A stretch of 64,000 nt of DNA from Streptomyces sp. Edi2 (GTDB lineage: Bacteria > Actinomycetota > Actinomycetes > Streptomycetales > Streptomycetaceae). The notes beneath the pieces are model-generated. The model saw only the letters and a list, made by a program, of their open reading frames with translations, was not told the DNA's origin and ran no database searches. Made by a program: the position numbers and the translations under genes. The stretch covers positions 124,001-188,000 of the forward strand of contig NZ_JBEJGX010000002.1 of NCBI RefSeq assembly GCF_040253635.1, written 5' to 3'. This document shows, piece after piece, positions 33,314-41,852 of the stretch (the stretch's first letter is position 1; each line of letters opens with the position of its first letter).

Positions 33314-33494
33314 CACATCACCCTCCTGCTGATTCTGAGACGGGTCTGAGCAGCACTCGGCGCCGTGTGCCGGACCGGCCGGCTGCACGAGATCACCCGG
33401 GGCGCCGGCGCCTGCCTTGGGCCGGCCCCAGGGGCAGGCGGCGGGGCGATGCGCACGGTGTGGGCTCCATTGCGGTGCCAGCGGCCCCGCGGCG

Positions 33495-35654
33495 TCATGG
33501 CAACTCGTGCAGCAGACGACGGACCCGCTCGGCGTCGCGGGGGCTGAGCGGTGCGTAGATCTCCAGGGCCTGAGTGAACAGACCACGAGCGGCCTCAAGG
33601 TGCCCCGCGTCCTGCTGGGTCTGCCCCCACAGCTCAAGGCTGTGGGCGGCCCACCGAGGAGAGCGGGCCGAAGCGAAGACCGTCGCCGCCTGCTGTCCCG
33701 CGCGCTGGGCTGCCGGGAAGTCGCCGGCTTTGGCGTGGGCCCGGCCGAGCCAGGCCAGGGCCCGGCCCGCGTCGAAGGGATCCTCGACCTCGACCAGGGT
33801 GGCGTGCGCCGTCGTGAGCAGGGCGACGGCGTTGGCCGCGCCCCCCAGGCCGATGTCCGCCTGGGCAAGCATGACCTCCGTCAGGGCCACGGAGCGCGCG
33901 TACGTACGACGCTTCTCGGGTTCCGTCGCCTCGGCGGCCAGGGAGCGACGCAGGGCCAGGCTGTCCCGCAGCGCAGGGACGGCGGCATCGTGGCGATCGG
34001 CGGCCACGTAGGTGGCGCCGACCTCGTGCAGCGCCTGCGCCTCGGCCCGCCGGTCGCCATCGGTCCGCGACAGTTGCAGGACCTGTTCGAACCGCTGGTG
34101 GGCCGCCTCGTACTTGTCGTCCGCCCGCAGACCGACGCCCCAGGTGTTGAGGATTTCCCGCTCGGCGATCCGATCGCCGCAGGCTCGGGCCGCGGCCAGA
34201 CCGAGTTCATGGGCCTCGAACCAGGCCCCGTGATCGTGGACAAGCCGGAAGTACGCCCACATGGCGTGGACCAACTGCCAGCAGCTGTCGTGCAGTTGTG
34301 CCTCGGCGGCGGCGCGGACCGCGGGCATCAGGTTGTCGCGGTGGGCTTGCAGCCAGGCCGCTGCCGCGTCGGGGTCCGGGAAGGCAACCAGGTGATCCGG
34401 CGGGAAGCGGTAGGTGCGTGCGAGACGTCGGTGCGTGGGTGTCAGCTTGTACTCGGCCGCGGTGACGGTAGCCAGGTAGTAGTCGAGGCCCCGACGCTGG
34501 TGCCCCTCGATCTCACCGTCCGTCGCCTCGGCGGTGGCCCGCTGCCGGGCGTAGGCGCGCACCTCATCGTGGAAGCCGTATACGACGCCGCGCACCGGAT
34601 CGTGGCGCACCTCTACTAAGAGGTTGTCCTCGGCGAGAGCGGCGAGTTCCTGCGTGGCCTGTCCCGGGGCGAGGTCGCAGACGGCGGCGGTCACCGCAGC
34701 GTCGATGTCGTGGGCGAAGAGGTGGGCCAGGCAGCGCAGGACACGGGCACGGGGGCGGGGCAGGCTCCAGTACGCCTGCTCGAGGGAGCTGGTCACGGCG
34801 ACTCCGAGAGGGGTAAGGCGATGGGGCACGGCGAGGAGCCGCTGCTGGTTGCCGGACAGGGCGGTGGCCATCTCGGCCAGAGAGCGGCCCGGGTGAGAGG
34901 CGAGTACCGCTCCGGCCAGGGCGAGAGAGAGGGGAAGCCCGGCGGCCAGGGACGTGATGGCGTGGGCGGCCCGCCGGTCGCCGGCGACGCGCCGTGGACC
35001 GGTGACGGCCTCCAGATACGCCTGGGCGGCTGCAGGTGAGAACGGCTGAAGAAGGTGATGGCGGGCACCCTCGCGGGCCAGGTCGGTGAGCTGCATGCGG
35101 CTGGTGACGACGACCAGGTGCGCTCGCCCGCCGGGCAGCAGCGCGCGGACCTGATCGGGATGGCTGGCGTTGTCCACCAGCACCGCGACCGGCCGGTCGG
35201 CTCGATCGGCCGTCACCGAGCGCCACCACGCGGCGCGCTCCTCGACGCCGGAGGGCAGCGCCCCGCCGTACAGGGAGCGCAGCAGCCGGCCGAGGGCTTC
35301 CTCAAGACGGACCGGTCCTGCGGCGTCGTAGCCGTGCAGGTCGACGTAGAGCTGTCCGCCAGGGAAGTCCTCCTGAAGCTCCTCCAGGAGCCGCTGGGCC
35401 AGGGTGCTCTTGCCGACTCCGGGCTCTCCGTGCACCGTCACGACGCGGACGTACGGCGTCCGGCTGCGGATCCATCCGGTGAGGTCGGCCAAGTCCTCGA
35501 CCCGGTCGGTGAAGGTGGCCGGGACGGGCCGGACCTGCCACGGAGTGGGCAGCGCGGGCGGCACCTGGTGGAAGTGGATGCTGCCGTGGACCGTTCCGGC
35601 CTGGACGACGCCTCCGGTGACCTGCGTGTTCCCGCTGATCTCATTCGCCGTCAC
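33495..35654 (-). CDS. STAND (NB-ARC/TPR) ATPase with amyloid-like N-terminal motif
   Basis: A 719-residue signal-transduction ATPase. Residues about 3-25 read ISGNTQVTGGVVQAGTVHG and then SIHFHQ, matching the short amyloid signalling motifs reported at the N-terminus of bacterial NLR-like proteins; VVQAG recalls the RHIM core. The NB-ARC core has VHGEPGVGKSTLAQ (P-loop), PVAVLVDNAS (Walker B) and HLVVVTSR. TPR helices fill the C-terminal 300 residues. The GTG at 35654 overlaps the small HTH gene by 14 bases. Such proteins couple a trigger to a cell-death effector or to transcription. Confidence 0.8.
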   Translation of the reverse strand: MTANEISGNTQVTGGVVQAGTVHGSIHFHQVPPALPTPWQVRPVPATFTDRVEDLADLTGWIRSRTPYVRVVTVHGEPGVGKSTLAQRLLEELQEDFPGGQLYVDLHGYDAAGPVRLEEALGRLLRSLYGGALPSGVEERAAWWRSVTADRADRPVAVLVDNASHPDQVRALLPGGRAHLVVVTSRMQLTDLAREGARHHLLQPFSPAAAQAYLEAVTGPRRVAGDRRAAHAITSLAAGLPLSLALAGAVLASHPGRSLAEMATALSGNQQRLLAVPHRLTPLGVAVTSSLEQAYWSLPRPRARVLRCLAHLFAHDIDAAVTAAVCDLAPGQATQELAALAEDNLLVEVRHDPVRGVVYGFHDEVRAYARQRATAEATDGEIEGHQRRGLDYYLATVTAAEYKLTPTHRRLARTYRFPPDHLVAFPDPDAAAAWLQAHRDNLMPAVRAAAEAQLHDSCWQLVHAMWAYFRLVHDHGAWFEAHELGLAAARACGDRIAEREILNTWGVGLRADDKYEAAHQRFEQVLQLSRTDGDRRAEAQALHEVGATYVAADRHDAAVPALRDSLALRRSLAAEATEPEKRRTYARSVALTEVMLAQADIGLGGAANAVALLTTAHATLVEVEDPFDAGRALAWLGRAHAKAGDFPAAQRAGQQAATVFASARSPRWAAHSLELWGQTQQDAGHLEAARGLFTQALEIYAPLSPRDAERVRRLLHELP

Positions 35655-35934
35655 GGGGTTCCTCACGGCGGGTCGGCCTCTGGTAGCCGCGGGGACGCAT
35701 GTCGACCTTCGCGTTCTTGAGGATGGTGTGGATGTTGCCGTAGGAGCGGCCGGTCTCTTCGCAGATGGCGCGAATCGACATCGGATGCGGCTCGCGGCGG
35801 TAGAGGGAGACGACGTAGGCGTGGAAGGCGGTCGCCTTCTCCCCGACCAGGCGTTTGCCGCGCGGCACTTTGGGCGGGTTCGGGCTCGCGTCTCCGGCTG
35901 CCGGGGGTGCGGGGAAGGTGGTGGCGTTCGGCAT
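35641..35934 (-). CDS. Small helix-turn-helix protein (97 aa)
   Basis: A 97-residue basic protein with a resolvase-like HTH: MSIRAICEETGRSYGNIHTI near residues 52-71, followed by a basic PRGYQRPTRR tail. The end overlaps the start of the STAND ATPase, so the two are probably co-expressed and may work together. It has no sensor domain. Confidence 0.7.
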   Translation of the reverse strand: MPNATTFPAPPAAGDASPNPPKVPRGKRLVGEKATAFHAYVVSLYRREPHPMSIRAICEETGRSYGNIHTILKNAKVDMRPRGYQRPTRREEPRDGE

Positions 35935-35947
35935 GAGTGCCTCCTGG

Positions 35948-36436
35948 TCAGAGTTGGGTTTCGTCGAGGGCGAGGTGGAGGAAGCCGCCGGCCGCCCGGA
36001 GGCGGTGCAGCTCGTGCTCGTACACGGAGGGGCTGGGCGAGATGTCGACTTGGGAGACCGCGATCAGCCCGTGGATCTCGCCGCGGCGCAGCGCCGCGTA
36101 GCCGCGCGCCAAGGTGTGCCGGGCCGCCGGGTCGCTCTGCCAGGCGTCGTCGACCAGCGGATCGGCGACGGTGAAGCCTGCCTGGTGGGCATGGGCGAGC
36201 GCCGCGGCGAGCCGGTCGCCCGGATCGCGGCCGTCCTTGACCAGGACGTACGGAGCGACCGTGGGACGGTCGATGCCGTCGGTGAGGGTTCGCAGGATGC
36301 TCAGGCGCAGGGCGCGCAGCCCGCGCGCCTCTTCCGCCCGGTCCAGGGAGTGGCCCGTCGTGTCGGGTGCGGGACGGGGGCTGCGGGGGAGGAGCCGCTG
36401 GTGAGCAGGGGGCGCGGTAACCAGGAGAGGATTCAT
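35948..36436 (-). CDS. Hypothetical protein, weak resolvase-like Rossmann features (162 aa)
   Basis: A 162-residue protein I do not recognise with certainty. APYVLVKDGRDPGDRLAAAL, GFTVADPLVDDAWQSD and YAALRRGEIHGLIAVSQVD resemble the order of elements in a serine recombinase N-terminal domain, but the catalytic Ser/Arg pattern is absent. The ATG lies inside the stop of the 64-residue gene. It ends 13 bases before the HTH gene; a resolvase-like domain beside a separate resolvase-like HTH is suggestive of a split, inactive recombinase. Confidence 0.5.
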   Translation of the reverse strand: MNPLLVTAPPAHQRLLPRSPRPAPDTTGHSLDRAEEARGLRALRLSILRTLTDGIDRPTVAPYVLVKDGRDPGDRLAAALAHAHQAGFTVADPLVDDAWQSDPAARHTLARGYAALRRGEIHGLIAVSQVDISPSPSVYEHELHRLRAAGGFLHLALDETQL

Positions 36437-36627
36437 GCCGGATCTCCCGCCGTCGCGGGCGGACGCAGGCCGGTGAGCCACTGCGGAACCCGCACGGTCC
36501 CGTCCTCGCGGAAGGTGGCGGTCGGCTGCCCATCCCCCGGCCACGCGGGGAGCGGGAGGAGGAACTGGGCGGCGTGGGCGGCTATCAGCAGCAGCTGGTG
36601 CACGAAGAGCGGTCGGCGAAAGTTCAT
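36433..36627 (-). CDS. Small hypothetical protein (64 aa)
   Basis: A 64-residue protein joined by 4-base overlaps to the GH15 gene before it and to 35948-36436 after it. The first 30 residues are hydrophobic with several His (FVHQLLLIAAHAAQFLLPL), and the tail is polar. There is no known family. The two overlaps support it as a real gene. Confidence 0.5.
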   Translation of the reverse strand: MNFRRPLFVHQLLLIAAHAAQFLLPLPAWPGDGQPTATFREDGTVRVPQWLTGLRPPATAGDPA

Positions 36628-38456
36628 CGCGCAGCACCGCCCGGTACGCACGCACGCCGCGCGCTGCCCTGCTCCAGGGCGAGGGCCACGTCCACGATCC
36701 CGATGTGGCTGAAGGCCTGCGGGTAGTTGCCGACCTGCCGCCGCCGATGCGGGTCCCACTCCTCGGCCAGCAGCCCGAGATCGCTGCGCAGGTCGAGCAG
36801 ACGCTCGAACAGATCCTGGGCCTCGTCGTCGCGGCCGATCATGGCGAGGGCGTCGGCAAGCCAGAACGAGCAGACCAGGAAGGCCCCTTCGTCGCCGGGT
36901 AGTCCGTCCACGCCGGTGTGGGGTCCGTCGGTCGGATACCGCACGAGGAACCCGTCGGGGGTGGAGAGCTCCCTCTGGATGGCCTCGATCGTGCCGATGA
37001 CGCGCGGGTCGTCGGCGGGCAGGAACCCCACCTGGGGGATCAGCAGCAGCGCCGCATCCAGTTCCCGGCTGCCGTAGGACTGCGTGAAGGTGTTGCGTTC
37101 GCGGTCGAAGCCGTGGGCGCACACGTCCTGGTGAATCGTGGCGCGCAGGACCTTCAACTGGTCCACGGGGCCGTCGGCGTGGCCGCTCTCGATCAGCTTG
37201 ATGGTGCGGTCGACCGCCACCCAGGCCATCACCTTGGAGTGCACGAAGTGCCGGTCCGGGCCGCGGACTTCCCAGATGCCCTTGTCGGGCTCGCGCCAGT
37301 GGGCATCGACCGACTGGACGAGCTTGACCAGCAGGTGGTTGCTGGTCTCGTCGCGTTCCAGGCCGAGCTGCGCAGCCAGGTACAGGGCCTCGATCACCTC
37401 GCCGTAGACGTCGAGTTGACGCTGTCCGGCGGCCTCGTTGCCGGTGCGGACCGGGCGCGAGTTCTCGTAGCCGACCAGCCAGTTCAGCATGGTCTCGGGC
37501 AGCTCGCGCTCGCCTGCGATGCCGTACATGATCTGGAGGTTCTCGGGGTCCCCGGCGACCGCGTGCAGCAGCCAGGTCCGCCACGCGCGCGCTTCGTCGC
37601 GGTACCCGGCGCGCAGCAGGCTGGACATGGTGATCGCGGCGTCCCGCAGCCACACGTAGCGGTAGTCCCAGTTCCTGACGCCGCCGAGGTCCTCGGGCAG
37701 GGATGTCGTCGGCGCCGCGACGATGCCCCCGGTCACCGGGTTCGTCAGAGCCTTCAGCGTGATCAAGGAACGGATCACGGCGTCGCGGTGCGGGCCGCTG
37801 TAGGTGCACTGGGCGACCCAGTCGCTCCAGAACTTCCCGGTGTCCTCCAGGGCCTGCTCGGTGTCGAGCCGGTCGGGCGGCGTCGGGTCGTAGGAGGGCT
37901 GCCAGGTGAGCGTGAACGCGACGCGTTCGCCCGCGGTCAGGGTGAGATCGGAGCGGGTGGTGAGCGCTGCGCCGTGGGTTTCGGCCGCGGTGTCCAGCCA
38001 CACGGCGTCGGGGCCGGCGGCCGCGCGGGTGCGCTCGTCAGTGGTCTTGTAGACCCAGGGGACGACCTTGCCGTAGTTGAAGCGCAGGCACAGGGTGGAG
38101 GCGGCCGTGACGGTGCCCTCGACGGCCTCGACAATCCGCACCAGGCGCGGCGCGCCGACGCGCGGGGGCATGAAGTCGGTGACACGGAGCGTGCCGGTCG
38201 GGGTGTCCCACTCCGACTCCAGGATCAGGGAGTCGCCGCGGTAGTGGCGGCGGTCGGCGCGTGCCGGGCTCGCGTCGGGCCCGCTCGTCGGGCCGATGCG
38301 CCAGAAGCCGTTGTCGGAGGTGCCGAGGAGCCCGGCGAAGACGGCGCTGGAGTCGATCCGGGGCAGGCAGAGCCAGTCGATCGTGCCGTCCCGGCCGATC
38401 AACGCGGCCGTTTGCAAGTCGCCGACGAGTGCGTAGTCCTCGATGCGCCCAGCCAT
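36624..38456 (-). CDS. Glycoside hydrolase family 15 (glucoamylase/trehalase-like)
   Basis: A 610-residue GH15 enzyme without a signal peptide, so cytoplasmic. It begins IEDYALVGDLQTAALI, typical of the family. VRTGNEAAGQRQLDVYGEV carries the catalytic acid Glu, and LAEEWDP with GNYPQAFSHIG carries the second catalytic Glu. GH15 members of this type in actinomycetes hydrolyse trehalose or alpha-glucans. Its stop overlaps the 64-residue gene. Roughly 160 bases separate it from the short membrane peptide upstream. Confidence 0.92.
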   Translation of the reverse strand: MAGRIEDYALVGDLQTAALIGRDGTIDWLCLPRIDSSAVFAGLLGTSDNGFWRIGPTSGPDASPARADRRHYRGDSLILESEWDTPTGTLRVTDFMPPRVGAPRLVRIVEAVEGTVTAASTLCLRFNYGKVVPWVYKTTDERTRAAAGPDAVWLDTAAETHGAALTTRSDLTLTAGERVAFTLTWQPSYDPTPPDRLDTEQALEDTGKFWSDWVAQCTYSGPHRDAVIRSLITLKALTNPVTGGIVAAPTTSLPEDLGGVRNWDYRYVWLRDAAITMSSLLRAGYRDEARAWRTWLLHAVAGDPENLQIMYGIAGERELPETMLNWLVGYENSRPVRTGNEAAGQRQLDVYGEVIEALYLAAQLGLERDETSNHLLVKLVQSVDAHWREPDKGIWEVRGPDRHFVHSKVMAWVAVDRTIKLIESGHADGPVDQLKVLRATIHQDVCAHGFDRERNTFTQSYGSRELDAALLLIPQVGFLPADDPRVIGTIEAIQRELSTPDGFLVRYPTDGPHTGVDGLPGDEGAFLVCSFWLADALAMIGRDDEAQDLFERLLDLRSDLGLLAEEWDPHRRRQVGNYPQAFSHIGIVDVALALEQGSARRACVPGGAAR

Positions 38457-38619
38457 GGAAGTCCGTTCTGCGAAAGGGGTCCTCGGCCTGCCGGGGCAGG
38501 AGGGACCGTGGTGGATACGTGGTGTGGTGCGGCTCGATGCCCGCAGCGGGCGGGCTGTGATGCGGTCGTAGGTGGTGCCGTCCGGGCGGCGGGCAGGTGC
38601 ACCGTCGCCCGGACGGGGC

Positions 38620-38709
38620 TCAGTGCGGTCCGGGGAGCTGGGCAGCGAGGATGATCACCGTGATGGCGAGGACGAAGGTGCCCATCCGGGCAAGGTTCTT
38701 GCCGGTCAT
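38620..38709 (-). CDS. 29-residue membrane peptide
   Basis: A 29-residue peptide whose ATG overlaps the stop of the HAD gene (ATGA). It has a short charged start, one membrane-spanning stretch (FVLAITVIILAAQL) and a polar end. Coupling to the HAD gene and the clean single-helix design argue that it is translated. It may be a small membrane regulator; nothing more can be said. Confidence 0.5.
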   Translation of the reverse strand: MTGKNLARMGTFVLAITVIILAAQLPGPH

Positions 38710-39413
38710 GGCGCCGCCACCGGCTGAGGCAGGACGCCGGCGCCGAACGCGGACACCAGGGTGCGCAGCGCGTCGGCGGCCGACACCACCTCGAGCGTGG
38801 TGCGGGTGGGCACCGGGTCTTCAAGGCGGAGCGTGCGGCCGTGGGAGATCCACACGGTCTGCAGGCCAGCGAGCTGACCACCGGCGACGTCGGCGGTCAG
38901 CGAGTCGCCGACCATGACGCCCGCGCCGGTGTCCGGGGCCCGCAGTTCGTCCAGGGCCACGTGGAACAGGGCGGGGTCGGGCTTGCGCACCCCGTACTCG
39001 CCGGAGATCACCACCGATCCGAAGTACGGCGTAAGACGGGCGACTTCGAGCTTGAGGCGTTGCGCGTCGGGCGACCCGTTGGTGACCACGCCCAGCGCCC
39101 ACCCGTCATCGGCCACCTGCTGGAGAGCGGAGCAGACCTCGGGACGGTACGGCACGAGCTCGGCCGAACGCAGCCGGTAGTCCGCGTGCAAGGAGGCGAT
39201 GGACCGGCGGAGCTTGAAGGCGTCCTTGAGGTCGGCGAAGAAGGAGTGGCGGGCGCCGGCGTGCAACGTCTCCGCCCGCATCAGCCAGGACAACGGAATG
39301 CCCGTGGAGTGGGCAAACTCGCCGGCCCACGCCGCGAACGCGGCCGTGTGATCGGTGAGGGTGTCGTCCAGGTCGAACAGCGCGACCTTGCTGGTGTGCC
39401 GCATCGTCGTCAT
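38706..39413 (-). CDS. HAD-superfamily hydrolase
   Basis: A 235-residue HAD phosphatase. Motif I is LFDLDDTLTD, motif II is VVTNGS, the Lys is in GVRKPDPALF and motif IV is VMVGDSLTADV. A helical cap lies between motifs I and II, as in subfamily IA (phosphoglycolate phosphatase/haloacid dehalogenase types). It overlaps the genes on both sides by 4 bases. The substrate is unknown. Confidence 0.9.
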   Translation of the reverse strand: MTTMRHTSKVALFDLDDTLTDHTAAFAAWAGEFAHSTGIPLSWLMRAETLHAGARHSFFADLKDAFKLRRSIASLHADYRLRSAELVPYRPEVCSALQQVADDGWALGVVTNGSPDAQRLKLEVARLTPYFGSVVISGEYGVRKPDPALFHVALDELRAPDTGAGVMVGDSLTADVAGGQLAGLQTVWISHGRTLRLEDPVPTRTTLEVVSAADALRTLVSAFGAGVLPQPVAAP

Positions 39414-40129
39414 CCCCACACCGGCCCCGGAACGTCGACCGGGCACCGGCCTGTGCCGGTGCGCGCGGGCAGGCCGGCCGTGGACAGCGTGGTCTCGTCG
39501 AGTTCGGCGTTGCGCAGCTGGCGCAACAACTGGCGGGCGACGACCCTGTGGATGCGGTCGTCGTCGAGCCGCACGTCCTGGTCGAGCAGGGGCGACGCGG
39601 TGGGGGAGTACACGGTGCCGCGCACCCCGACGATCTCCGCCTCCCGCACCCGCACCGCGATGAAGCCCCGCTGCAGGACCTGGCACGCCTCCAGGGCGCG
39701 GACGGCGTCCTTGGCGCACACCGCGGGGGTGGCGGTCGTGATGTCGGTGGGGAACGTCAGGGTCGCCCGGGTGCTGTCGTCCACGTGCAGCAGCCACAGC
39801 ACCCCGCGGTCATCACGGTCCGGCTCGCCCTTGCAAACCGCGCACTTCAAGGCGGCGTCCATCACTTCGCGCTGCCGGACGGGGTGGTGGTGGGCCATCG
39901 CCACCGGACCGGAGGCCACTCCGCCCCACCGCTCCCACAGGATGTTGTCGACGTCGCGGTCGTCGGGACGTTCGTCCTCGTAGCAGACGTGCCCGTGCTC
40001 GTCGAAGAGCACGGTGACATCGCACAGGAACTCGCCCTGGCGGGGGGCGATGTAGAGCGGACTGTCCGGGGCCGGGCGTCCTGCGGTGGCGGGCCGGCCG
40101 GGGGCGGTGGGAAGGCTGAGGGGGTGCAC
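39410..40129 (-). CDS. Conserved hypothetical protein with CxxC (239 aa)
   Basis: A 239-residue protein without a recognised family. It contains LKCAVCKGEPDRDDRG, a CxxC that may bind metal, and an acidic, Arg-rich C-terminal half. The GTG at 40129 has AGGAG 6 bases upstream. It is coupled to the HAD gene and follows the 141-residue gene closely, so it belongs to the same operon. Confidence 0.55.
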   Translation of the reverse strand: MHPLSLPTAPGRPATAGRPAPDSPLYIAPRQGEFLCDVTVLFDEHGHVCYEDERPDDRDVDNILWERWGGVASGPVAMAHHHPVRQREVMDAALKCAVCKGEPDRDDRGVLWLLHVDDSTRATLTFPTDITTATPAVCAKDAVRALEACQVLQRGFIAVRVREAEIVGVRGTVYSPTASPLLDQDVRLDDDRIHRVVARQLLRQLRNAELDETTLSTAGLPARTGTGRCPVDVPGPVWG

Positions 40130-40142
40130 GGGAGGCTCCTGG

Positions 40143-40568
40143 TCAGGAAATGAGGATCCGGCTGCCGAGGGCATGCAGGGCGAGTTGAAGGAGCAGCGGA
40201 GCGGTGAACACGCGCCCGCAGGGGCGCCAGCGGATCCACCGGGCGTCGTCGTGCGCCGCGAGGGTGCCAGGCGACGGCGGAAGCCTGATCGTCGAGCCGT
40301 CGCTCAGGTAGCGGACGGGCTCGGGCCAGCCGGGATCGTCCGATAGCGAGGGGACGAAGAACGCCCAGCCGCCTGTGAGGGTGACGACGGCCCCCACCGG
40401 GTCGAGCGGGTGGCGGCCGAGGGTGTCGAGGGCGTCGCGGGCCAGGGGTTCGGGCACGACGACGGCATCGAGGCCGTGACCGGTGGGGAAGGCGCCGCCG
40501 CTGTGGAGCAGCAGGCGGTCGGCGAGGTCTACCTCGCGCGGTAAGGCGGCCGAGGCGCGGGAGTTCAC
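40143..40568 (-). CDS. Hypothetical protein in the conservon operon (141 aa)
   Basis: A 141-residue protein starting with GTG at 40568, 5-6 bases after GAGGAGG and overlapping the P450 stop. Segments such as GGWAFFVPS, TIRLPPSPGT and DARWIRWRP resemble a fragment of a primase-polymerase-type N-terminal domain seen in small Streptomyces proteins, but no active-site pattern is evident. Function unknown. Confidence 0.5.
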   Translation of the reverse strand: MNSRASAALPREVDLADRLLLHSGGAFPTGHGLDAVVVPEPLARDALDTLGRHPLDPVGAVVTLTGGWAFFVPSLSDDPGWPEPVRYLSDGSTIRLPPSPGTLAAHDDARWIRWRPCGRVFTAPLLLQLALHALGSRILIS

Positions 40569-41797
40569 CGCGGCCTCCTCAAGGTGACGTGGGGCGCCGT
40601 GGCGTCCCCGGCGTACGGCGAGGTCTCGACCGCAACCGGCACGCTGGAGTATCCGCGCACGGTGTTGTGGACGGCGCGGACCGGGTCGCCGGCCAGTTCC
40701 AGGTGGGTGCACCGGTGCGCGAGCGCCCGCAGCAGACAGCGGGCCTGCATCAGGGCCAGCGACACACCCGGGCACTGATGCGCGCCGCCGCCCAGGGCCA
40801 GATGCCGGTCGACGAACGGGCGGGCCAGGTCGTAGGCGTCGGCCCGCGTCCACTTGTGCTCATCCCGCCCGGTGGAGCCGTAGAGCAGCCACACCTGCTC
40901 ACCGGCCTCGATCCGCACGCCGCCCAGGTCGGTCGTGCGGGACACGATCCGGCCGCGTCCTTGTATCGGGGCGTCCAGACGCAGCGCCTCGTGAAAGGCC
41001 GCCTCCGCCCGATTGGGGTCCTTGCGCAGCCGGGTCCACTGGATCGGGTCCAGGGCGAGCCGGGCGATCGTCTCGGCCAGCCCGAGGACGGTGGTGTCCA
41101 CGCTGGCGGCCGCATAGTCGCAGACCAGCCGCACGGCCTCCGCCTCGGTGAGGCGGCCTCGGTCTGCTGCCGCGTACGCGGCGCCCGCCAGGGATCTGGG
41201 GTCGACGGCTTCGCGGCTGATCGCCCGCTCCAGGGCGGCGCGCATCGCGGCAGCCTCTGGCAGGGCCTGGCTCAGGCGGTCGTTGTCGGGGCCGAATACA
41301 TCGAAGGTGCCGCCCAGCAGGGTGGTGTGCTCGGGCTCGGCAAGCCCCACCAGGTGTCCGATGGTGTCGCACACCATCTGCCTCGACAGCCCGACGGCAT
41401 CGAAGGAGCCGCTCTCGGTGTGCTCCGCCACCAGGCGCCGGGCACGAGCGGAGAGCTCTTCGCGCAGTTGGGAGATCGCCCGAGGGCCCATCCGCCGGGC
41501 CAGGACCTGCCGCAGCCGGGCATGCTCCTCACCGTCGCGGGACACCACCGAGTCGGCGAGGAACCCGGTGTTGGCCTGCTCCGTGAGCGCCACCCCGCCC
41601 ATCGAGGTGAAGGTGTCCGGGTCCTGGAGGACGGCCTGCACCTCGGCGTAGCCGGGCACGGCCCACACCCCGTGCTTCTCCAGGTGGACGGCTGGCCCCG
41701 TGGCGCGCAGCGCCGCGTACGTGGGGTAGGGGTCGGCCAGGACGCGCTCGTCGAACAGACTGAGGGAACTGCTGGGGGCGACTGTGTGCGGGGGCAT
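40565..41797 (-). CDS. Cytochrome P450, conservon-associated
   Basis: A 410-residue P450. The haem-binding loop is LALGGGAHQCPG with the Cys ligand, the I-helix has AAASVDTT, and the K-helix ExxR lies in HEALRLD. Conservons often carry a P450 (cvnE) downstream of cvnD; here it is two genes further on, after the GAF and acyl-CoA dehydrogenase-like genes. Its substrate is unknown. It is soluble, without a membrane anchor. Confidence 0.9.
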   Translation of the reverse strand: MPPHTVAPSSSLSLFDERVLADPYPTYAALRATGPAVHLEKHGVWAVPGYAEVQAVLQDPDTFTSMGGVALTEQANTGFLADSVVSRDGEEHARLRQVLARRMGPRAISQLREELSARARRLVAEHTESGSFDAVGLSRQMVCDTIGHLVGLAEPEHTTLLGGTFDVFGPDNDRLSQALPEAAAMRAALERAISREAVDPRSLAGAAYAAADRGRLTEAEAVRLVCDYAAASVDTTVLGLAETIARLALDPIQWTRLRKDPNRAEAAFHEALRLDAPIQGRGRIVSRTTDLGGVRIEAGEQVWLLYGSTGRDEHKWTRADAYDLARPFVDRHLALGGGAHQCPGVSLALMQARCLLRALAHRCTHLELAGDPVRAVHNTVRGYSSVPVAVETSPYAGDATAPHVTLRRPR

Positions 41798-41852
41798 CGG
41801 GAGTCTCCAGAGAAGGGGGACAGGACGCAGGGGGTGCGCGTCCTGCGCGGGA

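Noticed and set aside
33495..36627. Search for an effector in the same operon with a C-terminal copy of the STAND amyloid motif.
   Set aside because: None of the neighbouring proteins contains a VVQAG-like or GSIHFH-like segment, so no partner is claimed.
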